In this document: one piece after another, positions 23,944-31,852 of the stretch
Layout of the letters: each line of letters begins with the position of its first letter
Numbering within the stretch: position 1 is the first letter of the stretch
DNA from: an uncultured Oscillospiraceae bacterium
GTDB lineage: Bacteria > Bacillota > Clostridia > Oscillospirales > Oscillospiraceae
NCBI GenBank assembly: GCA_910584835.1
Contig: CAJUEG010000001.1
Span: forward strand, 53,447 to 117,446
Direction: 5' to 3'
Length of the DNA: 64,000 bases
The notes under the pieces: model-generated
Told to the model about the DNA's origin: nothing
The model's database searches: none
Seen by the model: only the letters and a program-made list of their open reading frames with translations
Program-made: the position numbers and the translations under genes

Positions 23944-23966
23944 CTGCTATCATAAGCATAGCAGAG
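23942..23966 (+). promoter_or_regulatory. Inverted repeat before the XRE regulator
   Basis: CTCTGCTAT (23942-23950) and ATAGCAGAG (23958-23966) are perfect 9-bp arms with a 7-nt spacer, ending at the ribosome site of the downstream HTH gene. It may be the regulator's own operator or an RNA hairpin masking the ribosome site. Confidence 0.5.
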
Positions 23967-23977
23967 GGGGAATGCGC

Positions 23978-24208
23978 ATGGTTGATGCCGTTCTGATCGG
24001 AAAGGCCATCCAGAAATGCCGCGTAGAAAAGGGCATGACCCAAGAAGTGCTCAGCGGACTGGCCGACTTGGACCGAACCCATTACAGCAAGATTGAACGC
24101 GGCCTGCGCAGTCCCACCATCGACACCTTGTTCAAGATTGCGGGCGCGCTGGATATGCCTCCCCATCAACTGATGATCGAAATTGAGAATGCGGTCAGCG
24201 AAGAATAG
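23978..24208 (+). CDS. Small XRE/Cro-CI family HTH regulator
   Basis: A 76-residue single-domain DNA-binding protein: IGKAIQKCRVEKGMTQEVLS, the recognition part ADLDRTHYSKIERGLRSPTI and a closing DTLFKIAGALDMP helix. There is no ligand or dimer domain. The ATG at 23978 is chosen because GAGGGGG lies 7 nt upstream; the ATG at 23972 is too close. The tight inverted repeat at 23942-23966 suggests autoregulation. Similar short XRE genes occur on mobile elements, but no mobile gene is adjacent. Confidence 0.85.
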   Translation: MVDAVLIGKAIQKCRVEKGMTQEVLSGLADLDRTHYSKIERGLRSPTIDTLFKIAGALDMPPHQLMIEIENAVSEE

Positions 24209-24214
24209 ACGCAA

Positions 24215-24254
24215 AAATCCCCCGGCGGGGTGAAACTGCCGGGGGATTTCTCAT
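24215..24254. terminator. Bidirectional terminator between the XRE and ilvE genes
   Basis: AAATCCCCCGGC (24215-24226) pairs perfectly with GCCGGGGGATTT (24238-24249); CTCATTTTTT follows on the plus strand. Confidence 0.85.
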
Positions 24255-24263
24255 TTTTTCATT

Positions 24264-25331
24264 TTATTCCACAGGCACGATCCAGCCGTGGGTGTCGGAC
24301 ACCGTCCCCCACTGGATGCCGGTGAGGGTGTCGTACAGCCGCTGGGTCAGGGGGCCGATCTTGCCGCCGCTGACGGTCTCCTTCCGGCCCTCCCAGGCCA
24401 GAAGGCCGATGGGGGACACCACCGCCGCCGTGCCGGTGCCCCAGGCCTCCTCCAAGGAGCCGTTCTGCGCGGCGTCGAACAGCTCCTGGGCGGAGATGAG
24501 CCGCTCCTCCACCGGGATGCCCCAGCCGCGGATGAGCTCCAGGCAGCTCCTGCGGGTGATGCCGGGCAGGACGGACCCGGTGAGCTCCGGGGTGATGACG
24601 GCGCCGTTGATTTTGAACATCACATTCATGGAGCCCACTTCCTCAATGTACTTGCGGTGGACGCCGTCCAGCCACAGCACCTGGGAGAAGCCCTGCTCCT
24701 CCGCCCGCTCCCCGGCGCGGATGGAGGCGGCATAGTTGCCGCCGCACTTGGTGAAGCCGGTGCCCCCCCTGACGGCCCGCACGTCCTCGTCCTCCACATA
24801 GATTTTCACGGGATTGATGCCCTCGGGGTAGTAAGCCCCCACCGGGCAGCAGATGACGGCGAAGAGGTAGCTGTGGGAGGCGTGCACCCCCAGGCCGTTG
24901 TCGGTGGCGATGATGAAGGGGCGGATATAGAGGGAGGCGCCCACCTTGTGGGGCACCCAGGCCCGGTCCGCGCCCACCGCGGCCTTGACCGCCTGGACGA
25001 AATCTTCTTCGGGAATCTCGGGGATGCACAGGCGGCGGCAGGAGGAGTTGAGACGCCGGGCGTTCTCATAGGGCCGGAAGAGCTGCACCGCCCCCTCCGG
25101 GGTGCGGTAGGCCTTCATGCCCTCGAAGATCTCCTGGGCGTAGTGGAACACCATGCAGGACAGCTCGAAGGGCAGCGGGCCGTAGGGGACGACGCGGGGG
25201 TCGTGCCAGCCCTGGCCGACATCGTAGTTCATTAAAAACATATGGTCGGTGAAGGTCTTGCCGAACACCAGCTTATCCGGGTCTGGCTGGGGCTTGAGGG
25301 TTTCGGCGGGGGTAATTTTGATATCCAGCAT
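24264..25331 (-). CDS. ilvE: Branched-chain amino acid aminotransferase
   Basis: A 355-residue fold-type IV PLP enzyme interconverting leucine, isoleucine and valine with their 2-oxo acids. Motifs are FHYAQEIFEGMKAYR (63-77), RPYENARRLN (86-95), the Schiff-base lysine K195 in GFTKCGGNYAAS, and GTGTAAVVSPIG near 307. Length and motifs match the long bacterial/eukaryotic BCAT2-like branch. AAAGGAG precedes the ATG. No ilv or leu genes are adjacent; it has its own promoter, and no T-box is visible in the short leader. Confidence 0.95.
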   Translation of the reverse strand: MLDIKITPAETLKPQPDPDKLVFGKTFTDHMFLMNYDVGQGWHDPRVVPYGPLPFELSCMVFHYAQEIFEGMKAYRTPEGAVQLFRPYENARRLNSSCRRLCIPEIPEEDFVQAVKAAVGADRAWVPHKVGASLYIRPFIIATDNGLGVHASHSYLFAVICCPVGAYYPEGINPVKIYVEDEDVRAVRGGTGFTKCGGNYAASIRAGERAEEQGFSQVLWLDGVHRKYIEEVGSMNVMFKINGAVITPELTGSVLPGITRRSCLELIRGWGIPVEERLISAQELFDAAQNGSLEEAWGTGTAAVVSPIGLLAWEGRKETVSGGKIGPLTQRLYDTLTGIQWGTVSDTHGWIVPVE

Positions 25332-25366
25332 AGGAATCGGCTCCTTTGACGATGTAAAGTAACGAT

Positions 25367-25395
25367 ATTATACCAGCGCAGGGCCCTGGATGCAA
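25367..25395 (-). promoter_or_regulatory. Promoter of ilvE
   Basis: On the minus strand TTGCAT (25395-25390), 17 bp, TATAAT (25372-25367), with a TG extension of the -10. Confidence 0.8.
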
Positions 25396-25419
25396 TGGGG
25401 ATTTTCCCAAATCCGGCCC

Positions 25420-25448
25420 TTGTTTTTATGGCGGCGATTTGGTATAAT
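25420..25448 (+). promoter_or_regulatory. Promoter of the gdpP operon
   Basis: TTGTTT (25420-25425), 17 bp, TATAAT (25443-25448) with a TGG-type extension, 54 bp before the gdpP start and divergent from the ilvE promoter. Confidence 0.75.
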
Positions 25449-25502
25449 CTATTATCTATGGAATGCTGCCCCTGCCCCGGATAGGGTTGGAAAGAGGTGA
25501 AG

Positions 25503-27512
25503 ATGGTGTATCAGAAGCTGACGCGGCTGCTGGCCCCTCGGATCGGGCTGTACTTTGGGGTGATGCTGGCCTTTGCCGGCGTTACCGCCCTGCTGGGGGA
25601 GACCCAGGCGGCGGTGGCGGAGCTCATCGTGGTGGGCGTGCTGCTGGTGGCCTGCGGGGCGTCCGCCCTGCGGCGCAAGCGGGAGGCGGACCGGTACCTG
25701 AAGGAATTGATGGACAGCATGGACCAGGCCACCCGGGACAGCACCCTCAACTGCCCCCTGCCGCTGGTGATGTTCCGGCCGGACACCGACGAGGTCGTCT
25801 GGTCCAACGACCGCTTTCTGCGCCTCACCGGCGACCAGGAGCGGATGTTTGACACCAAAATGTCCGACCTGGCCCCCAACTTTGATTCCCGCTGGCTGCT
25901 GGAGGGCAAGAGCGAGTGCCCGGTGGAGGTGGAGCTGGGTCAGCGGCGCTACCAGGTGTTCGGCGATATGGCCCGCCCGGCGGCGGGCAAGGAGGAGAGC
26001 CTGCTGGCCACCACCTACTGGCTGGACGTCACCGACCTGGCCGACACCCGGGATATTTTCAAGGCGACCCGGCCGGTGCTGGCCCTGCTGTTGCTGGACA
26101 ATTACGAGGACGCCATCAAGGGACAGAACGAGAACATCCGCTCGGCCATGCTCAGCAGCATTGTCCAGCGGCTCACCGCTTGGGCGGAGCGCTCCGGAGG
26201 GGCCTTCCTGCGGCTGGACCGGGACCGCTACCTGTGCCTTTTTGAGGAGCAGTACCTGGACAGATACAAGGAGGAGAAGTTCTCCCTGCTGGACAGCGTG
26301 CGGGAGGTGACCAACCCCGCGGGCATCCCGGCCACCCTCACCATCGGCATCGGAGTGGACGGGGACAGCTTCGACGAGCTCTACCGCTTCGCCAACCTGT
26401 CGGTGGAGATGGCCCTGTCCCGGGGGGGCGACCAGGCGGTGGTGAAAAACCGCTTCACCTTTGAATTCTTCGGCGGACGCAGCAAGGAGACCGAGCGGCG
26501 CACCAAGGTGAAGAGCCGGGTGATGGCATCCGCCATGGGCGAGCTGGTGGCGGACGCCTCGTGCGTCATGGTTATGGGCCACCGTTCCCCCGACTTCGAC
26601 GCGGTGGGGGCCGCTGTGGGCGTGTGCGCCATCGCCCGGATGAAGGGGGTGCCCCACTATATCATCCGGGAGGCGGCGGGGACCCCGGCGGACGAGCTCT
26701 ATGACCGGGTGGCGCGGATGCCCCAGTATGAGGGTGTGCTGCTGGATTCCCAGGAGGCCATGCTCCGGGCGGACTCCCGTTCCCTGCTGGTGGTGGTGGA
26801 CACCAACCGCCCCGAGCAGGTGCAGAACCGGGAGCTGCTGGACTCCTGCAACAAGGTGGCGGTCATAGACCATCACCGGCGCGCCGCCACCTATATCGAG
26901 GGGGCGGACCTCAATTTCCACGAGCCCTACGCCTCCTCCGCCAGCGAGCTGGTCAGCGAGCTGATCGGCTACCTGATGGAGCCCGCCGACCTGCTGCCCG
27001 GGGAGGCGGAGGCGCTGATGGCGGGGCTGATGCTGGACACCAAGAACTTCACCATGCGCACTGGGGGGCGCACCTTCGAGGCGGCGGCCATGCTCCGCCG
27101 GGCGGGAGGGGACACCGGCGAGGTGCGCAAGCTGTTCCAGACCGACCTGAACGACGCGGTGGCCAAGTACGGCCTGATCCAGAACGCCAAAATGTACCGC
27201 AGGGACATTGCCGTCGCCGCCAGTGAGCATTCGGTGGGCCGGGTGACCGCCGCCCAGGCGGCGGATGAGCTGCTCAACATCGCGGGGGTGGGCGCGTCCT
27301 TTGTGCTCTACCCCGAGGAGGGGCGGGTGGTGGTGTCCGGCCGCAGCCTCAGCGACACCAATGTCCAGGTGATCCTGGAGGCGCTGGGGGGCGGCGGGAA
27401 CGCCGGGGCCGCCGGCGCCCAGATCCCGGGCAAAACGGTGGAGCAGGTGCTGGACGAGCTCCACGCCGCCCTGGACAGGTATTTTGACGGAGGAAGCGCG
27501 GAGCCGTCGTGA
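25503..27512 (+). CDS. gdpP: Cyclic-di-AMP phosphodiesterase GdpP
   Basis: A 669-residue membrane phosphodiesterase that hydrolyses c-di-AMP. Two N-terminal helices (about 15-55), a PAS-like domain (about 80-145, LVMFRPDTDEVVWSNDRFL), a degenerate GGDEF domain (about 180-310) and a DHH/DHHA1 module. Catalytic motifs are MGHRSPDFDAVG near 355 and VIDHHRR near 454, with GGNAG towards the C terminus. AGAGG lies 5 nt before the ATG at 25503. The gdpP-rplI-dnaB order is conserved in Firmicutes. Its last seven codons form part of a direct repeat. Confidence 0.93.
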   Translation: MVYQKLTRLLAPRIGLYFGVMLAFAGVTALLGETQAAVAELIVVGVLLVACGASALRRKREADRYLKELMDSMDQATRDSTLNCPLPLVMFRPDTDEVVWSNDRFLRLTGDQERMFDTKMSDLAPNFDSRWLLEGKSECPVEVELGQRRYQVFGDMARPAAGKEESLLATTYWLDVTDLADTRDIFKATRPVLALLLLDNYEDAIKGQNENIRSAMLSSIVQRLTAWAERSGGAFLRLDRDRYLCLFEEQYLDRYKEEKFSLLDSVREVTNPAGIPATLTIGIGVDGDSFDELYRFANLSVEMALSRGGDQAVVKNRFTFEFFGGRSKETERRTKVKSRVMASAMGELVADASCVMVMGHRSPDFDAVGAAVGVCAIARMKGVPHYIIREAAGTPADELYDRVARMPQYEGVLLDSQEAMLRADSRSLLVVVDTNRPEQVQNRELLDSCNKVAVIDHHRRAATYIEGADLNFHEPYASSASELVSELIGYLMEPADLLPGEAEALMAGLMLDTKNFTMRTGGRTFEAAAMLRRAGGDTGEVRKLFQTDLNDAVAKYGLIQNAKMYRRDIAVAASEHSVGRVTAAQAADELLNIAGVGASFVLYPEEGRVVVSGRSLSDTNVQVILEALGGGGNAGAAGAQIPGKTVEQVLDELHAALDRYFDGGSAEPS

Positions 27513-27760
27513 GCGCGTCGCCGCAAGCTTTGTATCCCTCGCGTCCGGCAAAGCCGAACGCTTACTCACTACGCTGCGGCTCCTTTCCCAAAAAAACTGC
27601 GCCGCGAACAGGCGGAGCATGACAGACAAAGAAGCGCGGAGCCGTCGTGAGCAGCGCGGATGGAGCGCAGCGAGGGCAAAAACCCAAGGCCCACGCAGTG
27701 GGACTGGATTTTGCCCGAGACAGAGCGAAGCCGCGCGCCGCGAACAGGCGGAGCATGACA
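27493..27760 (+). repeat. Two tandem repeat units between gdpP and rplI
   Basis: A 22-bp direct repeat occurs at 27493-27514, including the gdpP stop codon, and again at 27631-27652. A 26-bp repeat closes each unit at 27599-27624 and 27735-27760. The unit middles differ. Unit 2 holds GAGGGCAAAA and ATTTTGCCCGAG as an inverted pair, shared with the unit after rplI. The stretch has no gene of its own. Confidence 0.75.
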
Positions 27761-27804
27761 ACTGCGGGTATTTCAGCCCGGAATCCATAGGAGGTAACCA
27801 AATC

Positions 27805-28254
27805 ATGAAAGTCATTTTACAGCAGGACGTGAAGGGCCAGGGCAAGAAGGGCCAGATGGTGGAGGTGTCCGACGGCTACGGCCGCAACTTCCTTCTGCCC
27901 CGGAAGCTGGCGGTGGAGGCCACCGCGGAGAACGTAAACACCATGAAGATGCAGGACAAGGCCAAGCAGGCCCGGCTGGCCGAGGAAAAGGCCCAGGCCC
28001 AGGCGCTGGCCCAGCGGCTCAAGGGCGTGCAGGTGCAGATACGGGCCCGGGCGGGCCAGGGGGGCAAGCTGTTCGGCTCCATCACCAGCAAGGAGATCGC
28101 CGAGGAGCTGAAAAAGCAGTTCGAGATCGATGTGAACAAGAGCAAGATTGTGCTCAGTGACCCCATCAAGTCCTTCGGCGCCTTTGAGGTGAAGTGCAAG
28201 CTGGGCAGCGAGGTGTCCGGCGTGATCAACGTGCTGGTGATAGAGGATAAGTAA
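27805..28254 (+). CDS. rplI: 50S ribosomal protein L9
   Basis: A 149-residue L9. The N-terminal 23S-rRNA-binding domain starts MKVILQQDVKGQGKKGQMVE and has DGYGRNFLLPRKLA. The long connecting helix is EKAQAQALAQRLKG, and the C-terminal domain has FGSITSKEIAEEL. Length matches the family. AGGAGGTAAC precedes the ATG. Its stop codon lies within the 17-bp direct repeat that begins the downstream unit, so both gene boundaries in this operon are built from repeat sequence. Confidence 0.97.
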   Translation: MKVILQQDVKGQGKKGQMVEVSDGYGRNFLLPRKLAVEATAENVNTMKMQDKAKQARLAEEKAQAQALAQRLKGVQVQIRARAGQGGKLFGSITSKEIAEELKKQFEIDVNKSKIVLSDPIKSFGAFEVKCKLGSEVSGVINVLVIEDK

Positions 28255-28406
28255 GAAGCGCGGAGAAACGGGCAGTGAGGGAGCTTGGACCGGAGCGAGG
28301 GCAAAAGCCGAGCCGACGCAGAGCGGAGGCGGATTTTGCCCGAGGCGCAGGGAAAGCGACCGAACGTCCTGACCGTTTCGCAGCGTGACAAGTAAGAAGC
28401 GCGGAG
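28249..28406 (+). repeat. Repeat unit between rplI and dnaB
   Basis: The 17-bp sequence AAGTAAGAAGCGCGGAG occurs at 28249-28265, with the rplI stop inside, and again at 28390-28406, 141 bp apart. The unit has GAGGGCAAAA and ATTTTGCCCGAG arms like unit 2 upstream of rplI, so it belongs to the same family. Confidence 0.75.
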
Positions 28407-28455
28407 CGCCCGGGAGCAGCCGCGGCCATTTTATTGCTGAAGGGAGTGGGGGTTC

Positions 28456-29820
28456 ATGCCCGGCGAGGAACTCAACGAACTGCAAATACCCCACTCCGTC
28501 ATGGCGGAGCAGGCGGTGCTGGGCTCCATGCTCATCGATGAGCGGTGCGTGCCCGCCGTGATCGAGCGGCTGCTGCCCGAGGACTTCTATATGAGGCAGA
28601 ACCGGGAGCTGTACCAGGTGCTCTACACCATGTTCAGCCGGTTCGACACCATCGACCCGGTGACGGTGGTGGACCGGATGAAGCAGGCGGGGGTGTACGA
28701 CGAGAACGCCACCGTGCCCTACCTGCGCCAGCTCATGGAGATCACCCCCACCGCCGCCAATGTGATGGACTATGTGGACATTGTGGCGGACAAGGCGGTG
28801 CTGCGCCGGGTGGGGGAGGCCGCCGGGGAGCTGTCCGAGATGGTGCGCGCCGAGTCGGGCACCGCCGCCCAGGTGCTGGAGTGCGCCGAGCAGCGCATCT
28901 ACGCCATCCGCCAGGGGCGGTCCGCCCAGGGGATGAGCCACATCTCCGCCGTGATGAACGAGGTGTGGGACACCATCAAGGAGCGCCAGGCGTCGGGGGA
29001 TGAGTTCCCCGGCATCTCCACCGGCCTGGTGGACCTGGACCGGCGGATCTCCGGGCTGAACAACTCCGACCTCATCATCCTGGCCGCCCGGCCCGGCGTG
29101 GGCAAGTCCTCCTTCGCCATGAATATCGGGGTGGAGGCGGCCAAGCACTCGGGCAAGAGCGTGGCGGTGTTCTCGCTAGAAATGAGCCGCGCCCAGCTGG
29201 GGCTGCGGCTGGTGTCCACCGAGTGCTGCATGGACAACAAAAAGCTGTCCACCGGGCGCATCGTGGGGGAGGATGAGTGGAGCCGGGTGGCCATGGCGGT
29301 GGCCAACCTCAGCCAGGCCAAAATGTATATCGACGACGACGCCTCCCTGTCGGTGGCGGACATCAACGCCAAGTGCCGCCGAATCAGCGACCTGGGGCTG
29401 GTCATCGTGGACTACCTCCAGCTGATGACCTCCGCCGGGGGAACGCCCAAGGCCAGCGACAACCGCCAGCAGGTGGTGTCCGACATGTCCCGCTCCCTGA
29501 AGCTGATGGCCAAGGAGCTCAATGTGCCGGTGGTGTGCCTGTCCCAGCTCTCCCGCGCCAACGAGAGCAGGGCCTCCGGCCAGCGCCGGCCCATGCTGTC
29601 CGACCTGCGGGACTCCGGCGCCATCGAGCAGGACGCGGACATCGTGATGTTCCTCTACCGGGAGAGCTACTACGAGGACGACACGGAGAACCCCAACGTG
29701 GCAGAGTGCATCGTGGCAAAAAACCGCCACGGCGAGACGGGCACCGTCATGCTGGAGTGGAGGCCGGAGTTCACCACCTTCCGCAACCTGGCCTACCAGT
29801 ACGACGACGAGGAGGAGTAG
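28456..29820 (+). CDS. dnaB: Replicative DNA helicase
   Basis: A 454-residue hexameric helicase that unwinds DNA at the replication fork. The N-terminal DnaG-binding domain (about 10-110, SVMAEQAVLGSMLIDERCVP) is followed by a RecA-like domain with Walker A ARPGVGKSS near 213, LSLEMS-like VFSLEMSRAQL, Walker B VIVDYLQLM and the SQLSRANE motif. It is full length. AAGGGAGTGGGG precedes the ATG. Third gene of the gdpP operon, with tilS beginning 1 bp after its stop. Confidence 0.97.
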   Translation: MPGEELNELQIPHSVMAEQAVLGSMLIDERCVPAVIERLLPEDFYMRQNRELYQVLYTMFSRFDTIDPVTVVDRMKQAGVYDENATVPYLRQLMEITPTAANVMDYVDIVADKAVLRRVGEAAGELSEMVRAESGTAAQVLECAEQRIYAIRQGRSAQGMSHISAVMNEVWDTIKERQASGDEFPGISTGLVDLDRRISGLNNSDLIILAARPGVGKSSFAMNIGVEAAKHSGKSVAVFSLEMSRAQLGLRLVSTECCMDNKKLSTGRIVGEDEWSRVAMAVANLSQAKMYIDDDASLSVADINAKCRRISDLGLVIVDYLQLMTSAGGTPKASDNRQQVVSDMSRSLKLMAKELNVPVVCLSQLSRANESRASGQRRPMLSDLRDSGAIEQDADIVMFLYRESYYEDDTENPNVAECIVAKNRHGETGTVMLEWRPEFTTFRNLAYQYDDEEE

Positions 29821-29821
29821 C

Positions 29822-31147
29822 ATGGGGGACGGCTTTCAGTTCGGCCTGATCCCCCCTGGCGTCGGGGTGCTGTGCGCGCTGTCCGGCGGGGCGGACTCCA
29901 TGTACCTGCTGTGCCGGCTGCTGGAGGGGCGGGAGAAATACGGCTGGACCGTCCGCGCCGCCCACCTGAACCACGGCCTGCGGGAGAGCGCCGGGCGGGA
30001 CGAGGAATTTGTCCGGGGCTGGTGCGAGAGGCAGGGCGTCCCCCTCGCCGTGGGGAGGGAGGACGTGGCCGGGTACGCCCGGCGGGAAGGCCTGTCGGTG
30101 GAGGAGGCGGGCCGGGCGGCGCGCTACCGCTTCCTGGAGCGGACCGCCCGGGAGACGGGCTGCGCCCTTATCGCCACCGGCCACCACGCCGGGGACAACG
30201 CGGAGACGGTGCTGATGAACCTGATCCGGGGGTGCGGCCTCAAGGGCCTTGCCGGCATCCCCCAGCGCCGGGGGAACATCGTCCGGCCCATGCTGGAGGT
30301 GTCCCGGCGGGACATCGAGGCGTATTTGAAGGAACAGGTTGTCCCCCACGTGGAGGACGAGACCAATACCGACGTGAACTACACCAGGAACAAGGTCCGG
30401 CACCGGCTGCTGCCGCTCCTGGAGGAGCTCAACCCCCAGGCCGCCGCCCACATCGCTGCCGCCGCCCGCCGCCTGCGGGAGGACGAGGAGGAGCTGAGCC
30501 GTCAGGCCGCCCCCCTGGCGGCGGAGGGGCTGGACATCCCGGACGGCGTGGCCCTGCCCGTGCGGGTGCTGCGGGAGGCCCCGCGGCCCCTGGCCCTGCG
30601 GGCGTGCGCCATGGCGCTGGACCGGGCGGGCCTGGGGGCGGAGGCGGTCCACCTGGAGCGGGTGCTGGCCCTGGCGCTGGGGGAGGACCCCTCCGCCGGG
30701 ACAGACCTGCCCGGCGGGCGGGCATACCGGCAGTACGAGCTGCTGGTGCTCTCCCCCGGCGCGGAGCCGGAGCCGCCCCCCGGGCCGGAGCCGCTGAGGG
30801 AGGGGGAGGGCCGCTGGGGGGATTGGAGCATCCGCTGTATGCCCGCGACCTGCCCCCCCAAGGCGTATATCAGCCCCTGGGAGTTCTACCTGAGGCCGGG
30901 GGACTACCTCGTCCGGCCCCGGCGGGAGGGCGACAGGCTCACCCTGGGGCGCAGGCCGGAAAAGACGGTGAAGAGGCTGATGATGGAGGGCCGGGTCCCC
31001 GCCCGCCGCCGGGAGCGCGTCCCGGTGCTGGCCTGGGGGGACCGGGTGGCCGCCGTGGGCGGACTGGGCCCGGAAAAGGACTGCCTGGCGGCGCCGGGCG
31101 CGCCCGCTTTGCATATCATTATAAAAACAGAGGAGAATGTGTTATGA
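29822..31147 (+). CDS. tilS: tRNA(Ile)-lysidine synthase
   Basis: A 441-residue enzyme that converts C34 of the CAU anticodon to lysidine. The PP-loop SGGADS lies at 21-26, with AHLNHGLRESAGRDE near 57-71, ATGHHAGDNAETVLMNL near 118 and the R-x3-RPML segment following it. The C-terminal TilS domain has PGDYLVRPRREGDRLTL. The gene starts 1 bp after dnaB and its stop overlaps the hpt start (ATGA). The tilS-hpt-ftsH order is conserved in Firmicutes. Confidence 0.95.
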   Translation: MGDGFQFGLIPPGVGVLCALSGGADSMYLLCRLLEGREKYGWTVRAAHLNHGLRESAGRDEEFVRGWCERQGVPLAVGREDVAGYARREGLSVEEAGRAARYRFLERTARETGCALIATGHHAGDNAETVLMNLIRGCGLKGLAGIPQRRGNIVRPMLEVSRRDIEAYLKEQVVPHVEDETNTDVNYTRNKVRHRLLPLLEELNPQAAAHIAAAARRLREDEEELSRQAAPLAAEGLDIPDGVALPVRVLREAPRPLALRACAMALDRAGLGAEAVHLERVLALALGEDPSAGTDLPGGRAYRQYELLVLSPGAEPEPPPGPEPLREGEGRWGDWSIRCMPATCPPKAYISPWEFYLRPGDYLVRPRREGDRLTLGRRPEKTVKRLMMEGRVPARRRERVPVLAWGDRVAAVGGLGPEKDCLAAPGAPALHIIIKTEENVL

Positions 31148-31686
31148 TCCATCCAGACGTAGAACGGGTGTTGTACACCGAGGAGGAGCTGCGCAGCCGG
31201 ATCGGCCAGCTGGGCGAACAGATTACCGCCGACTATGCCGGGCGGCGGCCCATGCTGGTGTCGGTGCTGCGGGGGTCCTACATTTTCATGGCGGATTTGA
31301 CCCGGGCCATCGGCCTGGATGTGACGGTGGACTTTATGGTGGTGTCCTCCTACGGGGCGGGAACGGTGAGCTCCGGGCAGGTGGAGATCAAAAAGGACCT
31401 GTCCGACTCCATCGAGGGCCGGGACCTCATCATCGTGGAGGACATCCTGGACTCGGGCAACACCCTGTACTACCTGATGGATGTGCTGCGGGCCCGCAAG
31501 CCCGCCTCCATCCGCATCTGCACCCTGATGGACAAACCGGAGCGGCGCACCAAGCCCATCACGGCGGACTACGTGGGCTTCACCATCCCGGACGCGTTCA
31601 TTGTGGGCTACGGGCTGGACTATGACGAGCGCTACCGCAACCTGCCCTACGTGGGGGTGCTCAAGCCCTCTGTCTATAATAAATAA
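31144..31686 (+). CDS. hpt: Hypoxanthine phosphoribosyltransferase
   Basis: A 180-residue purine salvage enzyme making IMP or GMP from hypoxanthine or guanine and PRPP. It has the PRPP-binding signature LIIVEDILDSGNTLYYL, the VSVLRGSYIFMADL loop, VDFMVVSSYG and VGYGLDYDERYRNLPYVGV. The ATG at 31144 has AGAGGAGA upstream and overlaps the tilS stop; longer open frames upstream are tilS in another frame. Confidence 0.96.
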   Translation: MIHPDVERVLYTEEELRSRIGQLGEQITADYAGRRPMLVSVLRGSYIFMADLTRAIGLDVTVDFMVVSSYGAGTVSSGQVEIKKDLSDSIEGRDLIIVEDILDSGNTLYYLMDVLRARKPASIRICTLMDKPERRTKPITADYVGFTIPDAFIVGYGLDYDERYRNLPYVGVLKPSVYNK

Positions 31687-31709
31687 AGAGGGCGGCAAGC
31701 CGCCCTTCG
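31687..31709 (+). terminator. Hairpin after hpt
   Basis: GGGCGGC/GCCGCCC with a two-base loop directly after the hpt stop, followed only by TTCG. Weak as a terminator; it may be an RNA processing or stability hairpin. Confidence 0.4.
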
Positions 31710-31715
31710 ATGGAC

Positions 31716-31810
31716 CTCCGCAAAAGCGCCTTTCAGCGCTTGCGGGGAGGCACAGCGAAATTCGGCCGATTTCCCCATAGGGGCAGGCGGCTGAGCGGCG
31801 CTTGTGCCGA
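31716..31810 (+). repeat. Structured leader element, copy B (upstream of ftsH)
   Basis: A hairpin (CCTCCGCAAAAGCGC against GCGCTTGCGGGGAGG, 31716-31750 region) overlaps a 64-nt block at 31747-31810 with GAGGCACAG at the start and CTTGTGCCGA at the end. The inner hairpin CCCCATAGGGG sits at the same position as in copy A (11725-11788). Sequence differs mainly in the stems, which stay paired. Confidence 0.6.
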
Positions 31811-31852
31811 GGAAAATAAGCGGCCGGGCCGCGACCAAGGAGAACGACTATT

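Noticed and set aside
25332..25366. T-box or leucine leader before ilvE
   Set aside because: The leader from the promoter at 25367 is only about 30 nt and holds just the ribosome site.
27493..28406. CRISPR array near rplI
   Set aside because: Only two copies of each repeat, spacing of about 140 bp and repeats overlapping stop codons; no cas genes in the window.
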